Positions 1 to 9,224 of a stretch of DNA of 64,000 nucleotides are shown here, in pieces. The position numbers were made by a program, and so were the translations under genes. The stretch is from Rhodospirillaceae bacterium (GTDB lineage Bacteria > Pseudomonadota > Alphaproteobacteria > MPNO01 > UBA2964): positions 36,706 to 100,705 of the forward strand of contig PAPV01000018.1 of assembly GCA_002709075.1 (NCBI GenBank), read 5' to 3'. Under the pieces are notes generated by a model that had not been told where the DNA came from, made no database searches, and was given only the letters and a program-made list of their open reading frames with translations. The first letter of the stretch is position 1; every line of letters begins with the position of its first letter.

Positions 1-647
1 TATGCTCCATCAGCAGGACGATTCTCGTCCCAGTCTCCAATTGCAGCGTAAACACTCTCTCCTCTACCTCCCGCTAACAGCCGAACAATATCGACTTGAT
101 GCGAGCCTTGACTAAAAACAACCCCTCCGCCCATTGCTGTGACAAATTCTTCCGGCCTTCGTGGTCTGTATAAGAAGTCGGTATAATTAAGCGCAGTAAT
201 CATTTTCAGTTTGCCTAATGTTTCGGCTTCAATAATTTGTTGTGTCTTTTTAATTGGTGTATCAAAACTGTGACTGTGACCAACCACCAAGTATACTCCA
301 GCATTTCGCGCTGCTTTTATCATTGCAGTACACTCATCGATGGTAATTGCCATGGGTTTTTCAACCAATATGTGCTTACCCATACCAGCCGCTAACGTTA
401 CATGGTCAATGTGAAATTGGTGAGGGGTCGCGATGTAAATTGCGTCCAATCGGTCATCTGAACACATAGATTGCAGCGAAGTGTATGCTTTTCCATCAAA
501 ATCATTTTCGAACCGATCAAGAGCACTTCTTCTTAAATCAGTAGCCGCTAATATATTGATCATTGGATTTAATGTTAATGCAGGCAACATTACGCTGAAG
601 CCCCTGCCCAAACCTGCAATTCCAAGATTTAACTTTTTGGTTGACAT
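1..647 (-). CDS. Gfo/Idh/MocA-family oxidoreductase (partial, cut by window edge)
   Basis: The N-terminal 215 residues of an NAD(P)-dependent oxidoreductase. The ATG is at 647 and the gene runs off the left edge. The start shows a Rossmann nucleotide-binding loop (GIAGLGRGFS, about residues 8-17), then the family motif ATPHQFH and the catalytic-type EKPMA, all typical of Gfo/Idh/MocA enzymes. The reading frame is open throughout. It lies divergently from a phthalate-type Rieske oxygenase. In the phthalate pathway a Gfo/Idh enzyme (Pht4-like) oxidises the cis-dihydrodiol made by the oxygenase, so that role is a reasonable inference, but sugar or inositol dehydrogenase activity cannot be excluded without the C-terminus. 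Confidence 0.85.
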   Translation of the reverse strand, partial: MSTKKLNLGIAGLGRGFSVMLPALTLNPMINILAATDLRRSALDRFENDFDGKAYTSLQSMCSDDRLDAIYIATPHQFHIDHVTLAAGMGKHILVEKPMAITIDECTAMIKAARNAGVYLVVGHSHSFDTPIKKTQQIIEAETLGKLKMITALNYTDFLYRPRRPEEFVTAMGGGVVFSQGSHQVDIVRLLAGGRGESVYAAIGDWDENRPADGA

Positions 648-760
648 CTAAATCTCACTTTTTTTCTTAATGGAAATATATTTGGCTTGACAGAATTGAT
701 CAACGTTCTAAAATTTTAACACACTTAGATATCTAAGTTTACAAGACTGGATGGTGGGAT

Positions 761-2050
761 TTGATTACTGAAGAACAAAATAAGCTACTCACAATTGTGG
801 AAGGTGAGACCCCAATGGGAAAAATAATGCGTTCGCATTGGCTTCCGGGGCCTCTCTCTGAAGAAGTGGCTGAACCTGACGGCGTACCTGTTCGGTTTCG
901 ATTGCTTGGCGAGGATTTGATTTGTTTTAGAGACTCTGATGGTAGATTAGGGGTGCTTGATGAGTTTTGTAGACATAGAGGGGCATCACTTGCTTTTGGG
1001 CGCAATGAGGAGTGCGGATTGCGGTGCCTTTATCATGGCTGGAAATTTGACGTAAACGGCAATGTGATGGATATGCCGAGTGAACCTAATCACGGTGAAG
1101 GTTTAAAAAATGATGCAAAAATTAAATCTTATCAAACTCGTGAGGCGGGCGGATTTGTTTGGGTTTGGATGGGAACTAGCGAGTCAATTGCAGAATTTGA
1201 CCCACCCGTCTGGAACTGCGCTCCATCTGAAAAAATAGCAGTTGTTAAAATGCATGCGGCATGTAATTGGGCTCAGGTTTTAGAAGGCTCAATCGACTCG
1301 GCGCACAGCTCGAGCTTGCATTCGTCAAATATGCCGCCAGCAGAGGTTGATGGTGCTAAGGCAACCGCTACGCATTGGCCCCGACCTTCAAAAGATAAAT
1401 CGCCCAGAATTCGTTTTGATAAAACGGATTACGGCTTTAGGTATGCAGCAATCAGAACGCCAATTTTAAACGCAGAAGAGAATGACTATGTGCGAACCAC
1501 ACTTTTTGTGGCTCCGTTCACAGTGGTTATACCACCGAATGATCAATATAAATTAGCCCAAATGCTTGTACCGATTGATAACACAAACACCATGTTTTAC
1601 TGGATTGCATTTCACGAAACAAAGGGTATCAGCCAAGATGAATGGCGTAAGTTTTGTGGTGCTGAAGTTGGAGTTGATTTGGACAATAACTATCGTAAAG
1701 TTCGAACTCTTGATAACATGTTTTTACAAGATCGTGATGCCATGAAGAATGGCGATTTCACCGGAATCCCTGGAATACCTGCTCAAGATATGGCAATGTG
1801 GGAGTCAATGGGTCCAATTGCGGACCGAACTAAAGATTATCTTGGTGTTTCAGACGGAGCAGTAGCTCAATTTCGTCGAATGATGATTAAGGCAGCTCAG
1901 GCGGTTGATGAAGGAGCTCCTAGTATTGGAACGGCGGCTTCAGGGCGTAAAACTCCTAACTCAGAGCTAGTTTCTTACGAAGGTATGGTACCTAAAAATG
2001 GAGATTGGAAAGCTGCTTCCTCCGCTGCGGTTCGGCGAGCTGCTGCATAG
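761..2050 (+). CDS. Rieske [2Fe-2S] aromatic-ring oxygenase, phthalate 4,5-dioxygenase-like
   Basis: The terminal oxygenase component of a ring-hydroxylating oxygenase, 429 aa. The Rieske cluster ligands are visible as C70-x-H72 and C89-x2-H92. The mononuclear iron site is visible as D179, H182 and H187 within GSIDSAHSSSLHS, a form typical of phthalate/vanillate-type oxygenases. There is no ATG in this frame upstream of an in-frame TAA at 734. I take the TTG at 761 as the start because the next residues (ITEEQNKLL) match the conserved family N-terminus. No reductase gene is seen nearby, so the electron donor must be encoded elsewhere. The likely substrate is an aromatic carboxylate, but it cannot be fixed from sequence. 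Confidence 0.9.
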   Translation: MITEEQNKLLTIVEGETPMGKIMRSHWLPGPLSEEVAEPDGVPVRFRLLGEDLICFRDSDGRLGVLDEFCRHRGASLAFGRNEECGLRCLYHGWKFDVNGNVMDMPSEPNHGEGLKNDAKIKSYQTREAGGFVWVWMGTSESIAEFDPPVWNCAPSEKIAVVKMHAACNWAQVLEGSIDSAHSSSLHSSNMPPAEVDGAKATATHWPRPSKDKSPRIRFDKTDYGFRYAAIRTPILNAEENDYVRTTLFVAPFTVVIPPNDQYKLAQMLVPIDNTNTMFYWIAFHETKGISQDEWRKFCGAEVGVDLDNNYRKVRTLDNMFLQDRDAMKNGDFTGIPGIPAQDMAMWESMGPIADRTKDYLGVSDGAVAQFRRMMIKAAQAVDEGAPSIGTAASGRKTPNSELVSYEGMVPKNGDWKAASSAAVRRAAA

Positions 2051-2167
2051 CGAATATTTTGCAACACTTCAAACTATTCATTACAATTCCACTCTATATG
2101 AAGTTGTTAAATTTTACCATCAATATTCCAGAAGGTAGCATTGTTCTGATCGACTATTGATGATTGC

Positions 2168-2896
2168 TCAATTTTCCTCTTTGTAAGTAACAACAAGGAT
2201 ATCACGAAAGCCATCAGAATTTTTATCAACTAAAGAGATCGGCGTAACTCCATGGTGTACTCGGTGGTCGTTTAAAAACACACAATCAAATGGGTTCTCT
2301 AAAATAAATTCGCTGCGTTCTTTATTATCACAATCAATTATCTGTGTGACCCCACTCTCAACATTGTGTCTCTTGATAAGCAAAACGCATACCCAATCTA
2401 CACCGTCTCTATGCATGCCCTCGGGTGTTGGCAATCCCAACTCAACATTGTTAGCCTCAACCCGAAATTGGTGAACTTCCGTGTGCCATTTAGCGGAACT
2501 GTTATTTGTGTTGGAAGCCGCAAAAAATATCTTGCGAGTTAATTCTATTAAATTTAAGAAAACCGGATGCTCTCCCACCATATTAGTGATTGGCAAAAAA
2601 TGTCTCTGAATTCCTCCATTGACGGGATTAAAATCTCTACTCTGATAATGTGGCTGATGCGCCTTTCTTATAATTTTATTTTTAGTTATTTGAAAAACTG
2701 CGAATCTCCTGCGCCGGTAACGCCCACCATCTGCTAAATAACGGTCAATACCGAGTGTTTCCCAGCTCGAAGAAAACCTTTCAAATTTCATGCCAAAGAA
2801 TTTTTCATTTACAATGTTTTGAATTTGAGAACCGGAGCGGAACGAAAAACCCAGGGTTTTTAGTTCATGTGTTATTGCAGAAATATCATTTGGCAT
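2168..2896 (-). CDS. 2OG-Fe(II) dioxygenase family protein (PF10014-like)
   Basis: A 242-aa protein resembling the 2-oxoglutarate/Fe(II) dioxygenase family that includes bacterial L-isoleucine/amino-acid hydroxylases (2OG-Fe_Oxy_2). The iron-binding facial triad is visible as H162-x-D164 in GMHRDGVDW and a distal histidine in HHGVTPI (about 214-215). The ATG at 2896 is the only good start. It stands alone, with long non-coding DNA on its 5' side. Free amino-acid hydroxylation is the usual activity in this family; the actual substrate is unknown. Confidence 0.75.
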   Translation of the reverse strand: MPNDISAITHELKTLGFSFRSGSQIQNIVNEKFFGMKFERFSSSWETLGIDRYLADGGRYRRRRFAVFQITKNKIIRKAHQPHYQSRDFNPVNGGIQRHFLPITNMVGEHPVFLNLIELTRKIFFAASNTNNSSAKWHTEVHQFRVEANNVELGLPTPEGMHRDGVDWVCVLLIKRHNVESGVTQIIDCDNKERSEFILENPFDCVFLNDHRVHHGVTPISLVDKNSDGFRDILVVTYKEEN

Positions 2897-3701
2897 TAGT
2901 TGCTATACATGACCGGAGAGGAAGGTGTTGTTGAAAAGTAAATTTCGTAAACCACGCAATAACCATAAGTCAATATTATTTTAAGTTGTTATAGACTTGC
3001 ACACTGATATGAACGCTAAAATTACATCAATTACTCTCAAGAAAATTCAGAAATTAATTTGTCCAGAAATTTTTATTTTTTTGTACATTTATATATTAAA
3101 TAATGTATAGACACTAATTAAAAAAAGTAGAGACTACTTAAAACGACCTAACTGTAAAAACATCTCATCTTTTTCTAAAGCTAAAACCAAATTTAGCACG
3201 CAAACCAAGAAAAAGTGCTCACTGAATTAACCCCACTCTTTCCGTCTGTAACTTATACTAAAAAACTAAGAATGTATCAAAATGTTAACTACTTGTTCTG
3301 TTAAAAATTTTGTTAATGATGTTTATACAATCTTACTTTAGCCTTTCAAAAAACTAACCCGTTTCAAAATGCAAATCATCATTTGGAACGCAAGCGCATT
3401 ATAAACCTCCAAAATATCAAATATGTTTTCTCGACTGCAAATAACTCACTGAACTTCACTCTTTGGATATTAATAAATTCCATGTTTTACAGAAAAAATT
3501 TCTCCTAGAATTCACATAAAATACAACTGTATATTTGGCCTCAAGAATCTCGCCGAAATCTTACCAGCGGTTGTATCGAAATTGCCATCCAATACTTAGT
3601 CACAGCGCCTTAATACGCTTTCAATACCTGCATAACAAAGTTACTCAAAAAAAAACTGCACTGCAGGAAAAGTTGTACCAAAAGACTTTTTGACGATTCC
3701 G
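2897..3701. other. Long AT-rich spacer without a recognisable gene
   Basis: Eight hundred bases between the 2OG oxygenase and the amidohydrolase. No ORF of reasonable size, no tRNA-like fold and no strong terminator was recognised. Short runs on the minus strand around 3170-3260 and 3480-3610 look vaguely protein-like but are broken by stops in every frame and match no family I know. It may be decayed coding DNA. Confidence 0.4.
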
Positions 3702-4691
3702 TTACAAGTCAAGGAAATTCATTGAATTATGTTTATAAATCATTTCCCGTTCATTCTCTGTACAGCGAAGCCCTTCAATCACCGAAATTGTTTTGCGAAT
3801 AAGATCAGAACCACCCACCAAATCATATGGGCAGTCACTTGCAAAAAAAGAGTTTTTTGCCCCAAAAAAATCAAAGCCCGCCTGACTAGCCGCTGTAGCT
3901 CCAAACATCGCCGTGTCCACCCAAAATTCACGGAAGTACTCTTCCATGGGACGTTTTAATTTATCTGCGAAGGATGTTCCATCTCCCATTGTAGCATTTC
4001 TTACCTCCCACAAGGGGAAGCGACCCTCGGCGTGGGGCACGTACGCACCCCAATGGTGAGCAATAACACGCAAATTTGGAATTTCGTCAAAAAGTCCCGA
4101 ACACACCATGCGCGTCATTGCTGCAGTCGTTTCATAAGCCCATCCGATACCCCAAAAAATTTCGAAATGGGATTGACTTTCTGTAATATAGTCCGCGTGT
4201 TGCAACGGCCTCGTTGGATGCAACCAAATAGGCCTTTCACGTTCGGCAATCTTTAAAAAAATATCTCGATATTCTGATGAGTCCAGGGGCTTTCCATTAA
4301 CATTTGTGTGTATTTGAAATCCAACAGCATTATGATAGTTTAGAACTCGGTCGATTTCTTCGATAGCACCCTTACAATTGTTCATAGGCAGAGAGGCCAC
4401 AAACCAGGGCATGTGATCAGGATATTTACGGCATATCCGTGCCATACCATCGTTAGCAACCTGTGCGAGTTTGAGTGCTTCGTCGGGACCAGCAATCAGA
4501 TCAAATGGTGGCTGAGACATTGAAATAATTTGGCAATAATCATCAAACTGATCCATCATTCTGCTGCGCGCATCCATATTCCATATTGTCTCTATAGATT
4601 TCCAACGGGTAACCGCGTTAGCTGGCATAAGGGATTCTGCTGCTTCAAAGAATTCTGTTGGAAAAACATGATTAAAAACATCAATTTTCAT
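3702..4691 (-). CDS. Amidohydrolase_2 family protein (ACMSD-like decarboxylase/hydrolase)
   Basis: A TIM-barrel metal-dependent amidohydrolase of about 329 aa. The visible landmarks are the N-terminal strand KIDVFNHVFP, the mid-barrel WLHPTRP histidine, VIAHHWGAYVPH, and the C-terminal aspartate in FASDCPYD. The first metal motif reads FNH rather than the usual HxH, so the metal set may differ. The start is the ATG at 4691, preceded by AGGG five bases upstream; a longer reading from 4709 would put the binding site inside the gene. The family includes decarboxylases of aromatic and muconate-type acids (ACMSD, 5-carboxyvanillate). The neighbouring Rieske oxygenase supports a catabolic role, but the substrate is unknown. 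Confidence 0.8.
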   Translation of the reverse strand: MKIDVFNHVFPTEFFEAAESLMPANAVTRWKSIETIWNMDARSRMMDQFDDYCQIISMSQPPFDLIAGPDEALKLAQVANDGMARICRKYPDHMPWFVASLPMNNCKGAIEEIDRVLNYHNAVGFQIHTNVNGKPLDSSEYRDIFLKIAERERPIWLHPTRPLQHADYITESQSHFEIFWGIGWAYETTAAMTRMVCSGLFDEIPNLRVIAHHWGAYVPHAEGRFPLWEVRNATMGDGTSFADKLKRPMEEYFREFWVDTAMFGATAASQAGFDFFGAKNSFFASDCPYDLVGGSDLIRKTISVIEGLRCTENEREMIYKHNSMNFLDL

Positions 4692-4981
4692 AAAAACCCT
4701 GCATTGCAATGTTAAAAATATTATTTATTTTTCTAACAAATATTTTTAAATCGTATTTTACACTAAAATATAAAAACTAAGAGTTAATAACGTGTTTTAA
4801 AAAAATATTATAGAAAAACTTAGAGAAATTTATGGTTAGGTTAGCAAATTAATTTTCATTTCTCAAAAAATAAAATCATGCCTCATAGGTTTTTAATTTT
4901 CAGAATGATTTACTTCTTAACTGATACATTTACGTTTTGAGGCACAATTAATTTAATACCCGGGTTCTGTTATTAGTCGAC

Positions 4982-5956
4982 TCAACTGACAAAATCCTGG
5001 ACCCGTCGGTTCATTATCGTTTCCGCTTCTACCGAAATTCGTTGAACTATTTCACCCGCGTCTGCTATATCATTAATGAGACCAGCGTCTTGGCCCATTG
5101 ACAAATTACCATTCTCAATATCACCAGTCTTTCTAGCTTTTAATAAAATCTCGTGAGCTTCTTTTTGACGCTGACGCAATTTCCATTCCTGTCCTGCCCA
5201 TCTTTCAATAAAAGAATTGCGTTTTGCTCTAGACATTGCTCCAGGCCACACGATTCCCTGCGCAATGTCAGGAATTTCTGTAAGAGTTGTGTCATGTCCG
5301 TTACCAAGCAAGATTGCATCCTTATAATTAGAATGCAAAGGTGACTGTTTTGATGCTAAAAATCTAGTTCCTAACAATGCACCCTGAGCCCCAAGTGATA
5401 GCGCTGCCGCTAACCCCCTGCCATCAGCAATTCCACCTGCGGTCAGAACTGGCAAAGGTGCTACAGCATCGACAATCATAGGCGTTAACACTAGTGAACC
5501 CATCCAGCCCACATGACCACCCCCTTCGGCACCCTGAGCTATAATTAAGTCTGCCCCTGCCTCAGCCGCAGCCGTTGCCTCTGGCACACCTCCTGCCATA
5601 AACGTAACCAAACAACCCATATTTTTTGCACGTTCAATATACATTTTTATATCTTGTTCAGGCCGGGGCCATGCAAAAGAAATTACCGCCGGTTTTTCAT
5701 GAAGAGCGGTCTGATAACTCTCCTCAATTATATCGAAAACAAGAAAATTTAGCGCAAATGGTTTTTCAGTCTGTTTCCTTATCAATTTTACAGCCGCGTT
5801 GACATCTTCTGGAGTAAGTCGATGACACCCAAGTGCTCCAAGTCCGCCTGCTTCAGATACAGCTGTTACGAGTTCTATGGAATAGATTGACCCCATTCCG
5901 CCTAAAGCAATCGGATGCTGTATTCCAAATTTCTCAGTAAATGCCGTATTTAGCAT
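4982..5956 (-). CDS. Nitronate monooxygenase (2-nitropropane dioxygenase) family flavoprotein
   Basis: A 324-aa FMN-dependent TIM-barrel protein. The N-terminus has the family pattern IQHPIALGGMGS, followed by the phosphate-binding GGHVGW segment and PVLTAGGIADGRG, which holds the FMN phosphate. The length is normal for the family. Members oxidise alkyl nitronates or act as related flavin oxidoreductases, so exact chemistry should not be inferred from family alone. It is separated from its neighbours by AT-rich spacers and appears to be transcribed on its own. Confidence 0.85.
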   Translation of the reverse strand: MLNTAFTEKFGIQHPIALGGMGSIYSIELVTAVSEAGGLGALGCHRLTPEDVNAAVKLIRKQTEKPFALNFLVFDIIEESYQTALHEKPAVISFAWPRPEQDIKMYIERAKNMGCLVTFMAGGVPEATAAAEAGADLIIAQGAEGGGHVGWMGSLVLTPMIVDAVAPLPVLTAGGIADGRGLAAALSLGAQGALLGTRFLASKQSPLHSNYKDAILLGNGHDTTLTEIPDIAQGIVWPGAMSRAKRNSFIERWAGQEWKLRQRQKEAHEILLKARKTGDIENGNLSMGQDAGLINDIADAGEIVQRISVEAETIMNRRVQDFVS

Positions 5957-6317
5957 CTATTTTTCCTCTCTTGCCTGTTTCAAACTTTTCTGATTTTTTT
6001 GCTTTTCTTTTATTATTTAAAAATGGCAATTATAAAAGCATTCGGTTTATAAATAATACCTCAATTTGCAAATTCTTATTTAAAATAAAGCACCCTAAAT
6101 TTTTATATATTTAAAAAGAAAATGCGAAAATTATATTAGTGAACACAAAATATCTCATGATCTATTTTGTATAACTTTACTCAACACTTATTAAGAGAAC
6201 AAAAACTATATATACAACCAGATAAAAATCTTATCTTATTTGACTTTTAGACAAAAATTAATTTTGCTAATATTGTGAAGTAAGAAACTTGCTTAATGAC
6301 AAAAAAGGAGAATGCCG
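5957..6317. other. Divergent AT-rich intergenic region
   Basis: Very AT-rich spacer between two divergent genes, the flavoprotein on the minus strand and the selenoperoxiredoxin on the plus strand. It must hold promoters for both. No gene, repeat or clear operator was recognised. The only definable element is the ribosome-binding site GGAG at 6307-6310. Confidence 0.5.
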
Positions 6318-6770
6318 ATGCCACTGATTAAAATAGGTGAGAATGCTCCCGGTTTTACCCTTCCGAATCAAGATGGAATGATCGTTTCAAAAGACGATTT
6401 TTCCGGCCGTTACGTTTTGCTGTGGTGGTATCCTAAAGCAGATACTCCCGGGTGAACAATCGAAGGGAAAGGATTCCGTGATAGAATCCAGAACTTTGAT
6501 GAAGCGAATACCGTAATTCTAGGCATAAGCTATGATACCTGCGAGGCAAATAAGGTTTTCAAAGAAAAATTTATGTTTCCCTTTGATTTGCTCTCTGATG
6601 AGAGCGGTCAAGTGTCAATCGCTTACGGGGTATCGACCCAAGATAGTACTCGAAGCCCAAGAAAATCAGTACTAATTGCGCCCGATGGAAAAATAGCTAT
6701 TTCGTATGATGAGGTGATTCCTGCTGAACATTCCGAGAGGGTGCTTTCGGATATAAATAGTCTTGGCTGA
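6318..6770 (+). CDS. Selenoprotein peroxiredoxin (BCP/PrxQ-like) with in-frame TGA read as selenocysteine
   Basis: A 150-aa thiol peroxidase of the AhpC/TSA BCP class if the TGA at 6453-6455 is decoded. The TGA falls exactly on the peroxidatic position in DTPGUTIEG (residue 46), where BCP proteins have TPGCT. The frame then continues uninterrupted to residue 150 with normal family features (GISYD, FPFDLLSD, VLIAPDGKI). The BCP resolving cysteine five residues later is glycine here; another Cys occurs in SYDTCEAN. A perfect 6-bp hairpin follows the TGA at SECIS distance. Of two in-frame ATGs (6312, 6318), the second has the correct spacing from GGAG. Gene finders would split this into two pieces. 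The alternative is a nonsense mutation, but position plus hairpin argue against it. Confidence 0.85.
6471..6489 (+). promoter_or_regulatory. Putative bacterial SECIS hairpin
   Basis: GGATTC (6471-6476) pairs perfectly with GAATCC (6484-6489) around the seven-base loop CGTGATA. The loop starts 21 bases after the TGA and has G at its second position followed by U. This fits the known bacterial SECIS layout: a short stem, a small loop with an early G, and an apical loop about 16-37 bases after the UGA. It would bind SelB within the coding sequence. Confidence 0.75.
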
Positions 6771-6944
6771 CTTGTAAGTGTCTCGAACCATATAAACGGT
6801 ATAATATAGGTATCTCGATAGCTTGAGTCCTAATAAAGGCTTTAAAGATTGAACAATCGCTTCAACCTTGTCTTTATAAAGGTTCTTACAAAAAAAAAAA
6901 AATCTCAGGCTTGATTGGTTTTATTCTATGAGATAATTATTAAC

Positions 6945-7130
6945 CAAGCGAAGGCTTTCATAAGGAATTAAAAGGGAATAGAGACGCCGAGTATCAAATC
7001 GGTAAAATCAGCTGTACCCGCAACTGTGAATGGTGAACACCTCCATTATGCGCCACTAGGAAACTGGGAAGGAAGGAGATGTGTGATGATCCATGAGCCA
7101 GGAGACCTACCTTTGCTAGTGTCGTCAAAA
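6945..7130 (+). promoter_or_regulatory. Cobalamin (AdoCbl-type) riboswitch
   Basis: The conserved blocks appear in order: AAAGGGAA near 6971-6978, the core GCTGTACCCGCAACTGTGAA at about 7010-7030, CCACTAGGAAACTGGGAAGG near 7053-7072, and the B12 box GAGCCAGGAGACCTACC near 7095-7111. It sits directly upstream of a TonB-dependent receptor and the rest of a B12 import operon. B12 binding should repress their expression. The exact 5' and 3' limits are approximate. Confidence 0.92.
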
Positions 7131-7295
7131 CGCAGGCCGGGAATAGCCAGCGTGACAGAATAGTTAGCGGCGATGCGTGAGAGCGCAACAATATAGTAAT
7201 TATAATTGTTGCTGTTTTTTCCATCGAACGCTGGCGGTAATACGCCTGTGTTCCATTCTTGTCATTTCACTGATGGCAAACGGGAGCAAAATTGG

Positions 7296-9224
7296 ATGAC
7301 CAAGCGTATAGAACATAAATTGTATATTGGATTAGTGGTTTTTTTCGGGTTAACAGCAATTATTGCCAAAGCTTTTTCAAAACCATTAGTTGTCTCCACG
7401 CCAGAAATAGTGGTTACTGCAAGCCGAGTTCCTATACCATCGAGAGAAGTTGGGAGTAGTATTTCCATCATAACCGGCGAAGAAATTGAAAAAAAACAGT
7501 TAAGATCCTTGTCGGAGGTCCTTAGGAAAATCCCTGCGGTTGCTGTTAGTCGCACGGGCCCCGTGGGTGCGTTCACGCAAATTCGTATTAGAGGAGCGGA
7601 AGGGAATCACACATTGGTAATCATTGATGGTGTTGAAATCAATGACGTTAGTGGCGGGTCCGAATTTGATTTTGGAAATATGATAGCTTCGGACATAGAC
7701 CGACTTGAAGTTCTTCGAGGGCCGCAAACTGCTCTGTATGGCAGTGATGCCGTAGGAGGCGTCATTAATATTATAACAAAAAAAGGTAAAGGCCCGGCAA
7801 CGGCTACCCTAAGTGTAGAAGCAGGATCTCAAAAAAGTGGCAGAGTCCAAAGTAACATTCGCGGCGGCGGAGAAAAATATCATTATTCACTTGGGCTCAC
7901 TGGAAGTGCCACAGAAGGTTTCTCAGTTGCCGATACTGATGCTGGAAACACAGAAACCGACGGTAATTATCATCGCAACACTAACTTAAGTTTTGGATTT
8001 GAACCGGTAAAAGATTTAGAACTTAACTTTTTTGCTAGATACCACACAGCGACCCAAGAAACGGATGATCAACCTGCCGTAGCCGGTAAAATTGTAACAG
8101 TAGATACGGCAGACTATACACGTACTCGACAACGCTCAGGTCGCTTTTCAATCAGGTACAACCTAATGGATGGGAAATGGGAAAATCAAGCCGGCATTGG
8201 TTTCAGTGATGATAAATCGGAGAGTTTAACTAATAGTGCACCATCCCGAGCAAATGGAGCAAAATCACAATTTGATTATCAATCAAATTTTTTTTTTCAA
8301 ACTCCAGACCATGCGAATGCGGACCATTCTTTGACCTTTAGATTTGATTACGAGAGGGATTCACAAGCGACAGCAAGTAATTTTGGAAGCTCCAATCTTT
8401 CAGTGATTAACAAAGGTTTCCTTGGTGAGTATCGGGTCTCTCTCTGGAACCAACTATTTTTTTCCGGGGGCATCCGTTTCGATAAGAATGATATGTTTAA
8501 AAATCGAAAATCTTATCGTAGCACTGCGGCATACTTAATACCGGAACTTGATATGCGAGTCCACGGCAGCATTGGAACAGGAGCAAAGAATCCTACATTA
8601 TTTGAGCTGTTCGGTTACGGTCCAAATTTTGTTGCAAATTCAGATCTTGAGACCGAAACAAGTGTTGGTTGGGATCTTGGAATTGAACAAGTGCTTTATA
8701 ACGGTGAAGCAAAAGTTGATGTAACATATTTTAAAAACCTAATTACGGATTTAATAAATGGAGCAGGGTCTACTGCAGTAAATGTAAATGGTACGTCGAT
8801 TGTCAATGGCGTGGAAGTCAGTGGATCTGTCAACTTATCAAATAACCTGTCTATAAAAGGTCAATACACTTATACACTTGGACAAGATGCAAACAAAACG
8901 CAATTGACACGAAGACCTCGTCATTTAGCTAGTGTAAATGCTAATTATCTATTCCTCAACAAACGTGCCAACTTTAATATTGGGCTGGACTACAGTGGGG
9001 TTCAACGTGATATTGAATTTTCAAACTTTTTTGCAAGCTCTGCCCGGGTAAACTTAGACCAATTTTTCTTATTAAACCTAGCAGGAAGCTACGAAATAAA
9101 TAAAAACATACAAATTTACGCGCGCATTGAAAATGCCCTAGATACAAAATACGAGGAGGTACTGGACTTTTCTGGCCCCGGAATTAGAGGTTTTTTAGGT
9201 GTTCGAACTAAATATAATTTCTAA
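7296..9224 (+). CDS. btuB: TonB-dependent outer-membrane cobalamin receptor
   Basis: An outer-membrane 22-strand beta-barrel with an N-terminal plug, 642 aa, of BtuB size. After the signal region the TonB box and plug are visible (PEIVVTASRVP, SISIITGEEIEKK, LEVLRGPQTALYGSDAVGG). The C-terminus ends in F (VRTKYNF), the usual barrel terminal residue. The ATG at 7296 follows GGGAG; a longer frame opening at 7206 would begin inside the riboswitch leader and is not favoured. It is under a cobalamin riboswitch. The stop overlaps the ATG of the next gene (TAATG), so translation is coupled to the periplasmic binding protein. Confidence 0.92.
   Translation: MTKRIEHKLYIGLVVFFGLTAIIAKAFSKPLVVSTPEIVVTASRVPIPSREVGSSISIITGEEIEKKQLRSLSEVLRKIPAVAVSRTGPVGAFTQIRIRGAEGNHTLVIIDGVEINDVSGGSEFDFGNMIASDIDRLEVLRGPQTALYGSDAVGGVINIITKKGKGPATATLSVEAGSQKSGRVQSNIRGGGEKYHYSLGLTGSATEGFSVADTDAGNTETDGNYHRNTNLSFGFEPVKDLELNFFARYHTATQETDDQPAVAGKIVTVDTADYTRTRQRSGRFSIRYNLMDGKWENQAGIGFSDDKSESLTNSAPSRANGAKSQFDYQSNFFFQTPDHANADHSLTFRFDYERDSQATASNFGSSNLSVINKGFLGEYRVSLWNQLFFSGGIRFDKNDMFKNRKSYRSTAAYLIPELDMRVHGSIGTGAKNPTLFELFGYGPNFVANSDLETETSVGWDLGIEQVLYNGEAKVDVTYFKNLITDLINGAGSTAVNVNGTSIVNGVEVSGSVNLSNNLSIKGQYTYTLGQDANKTQLTRRPRHLASVNANYLFLNKRANFNIGLDYSGVQRDIEFSNFFASSARVNLDQFFLLNLAGSYEINKNIQIYARIENALDTKYEEVLDFSGPGIRGFLGVRTKYNF

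Noticed and set aside
3170..3260. Minus-strand stretch resembling an outer-membrane protein C-terminus with an internal TGA
   Set aside because: Too short, stops in all frames upstream, no SECIS-like hairpin, no family match.
6312..6320. Earlier ATG at 6312 for the selenoperoxiredoxin
   Set aside because: Only one base from the GGAG, too close for initiation; 6318 has seven-base spacing.
6864..6884. AACCTT/AAGGTT hairpin after the selenoperoxiredoxin
   Set aside because: Weak stem with a nine-base loop followed by A-run rather than T-run, so not a terminator on the plus strand.
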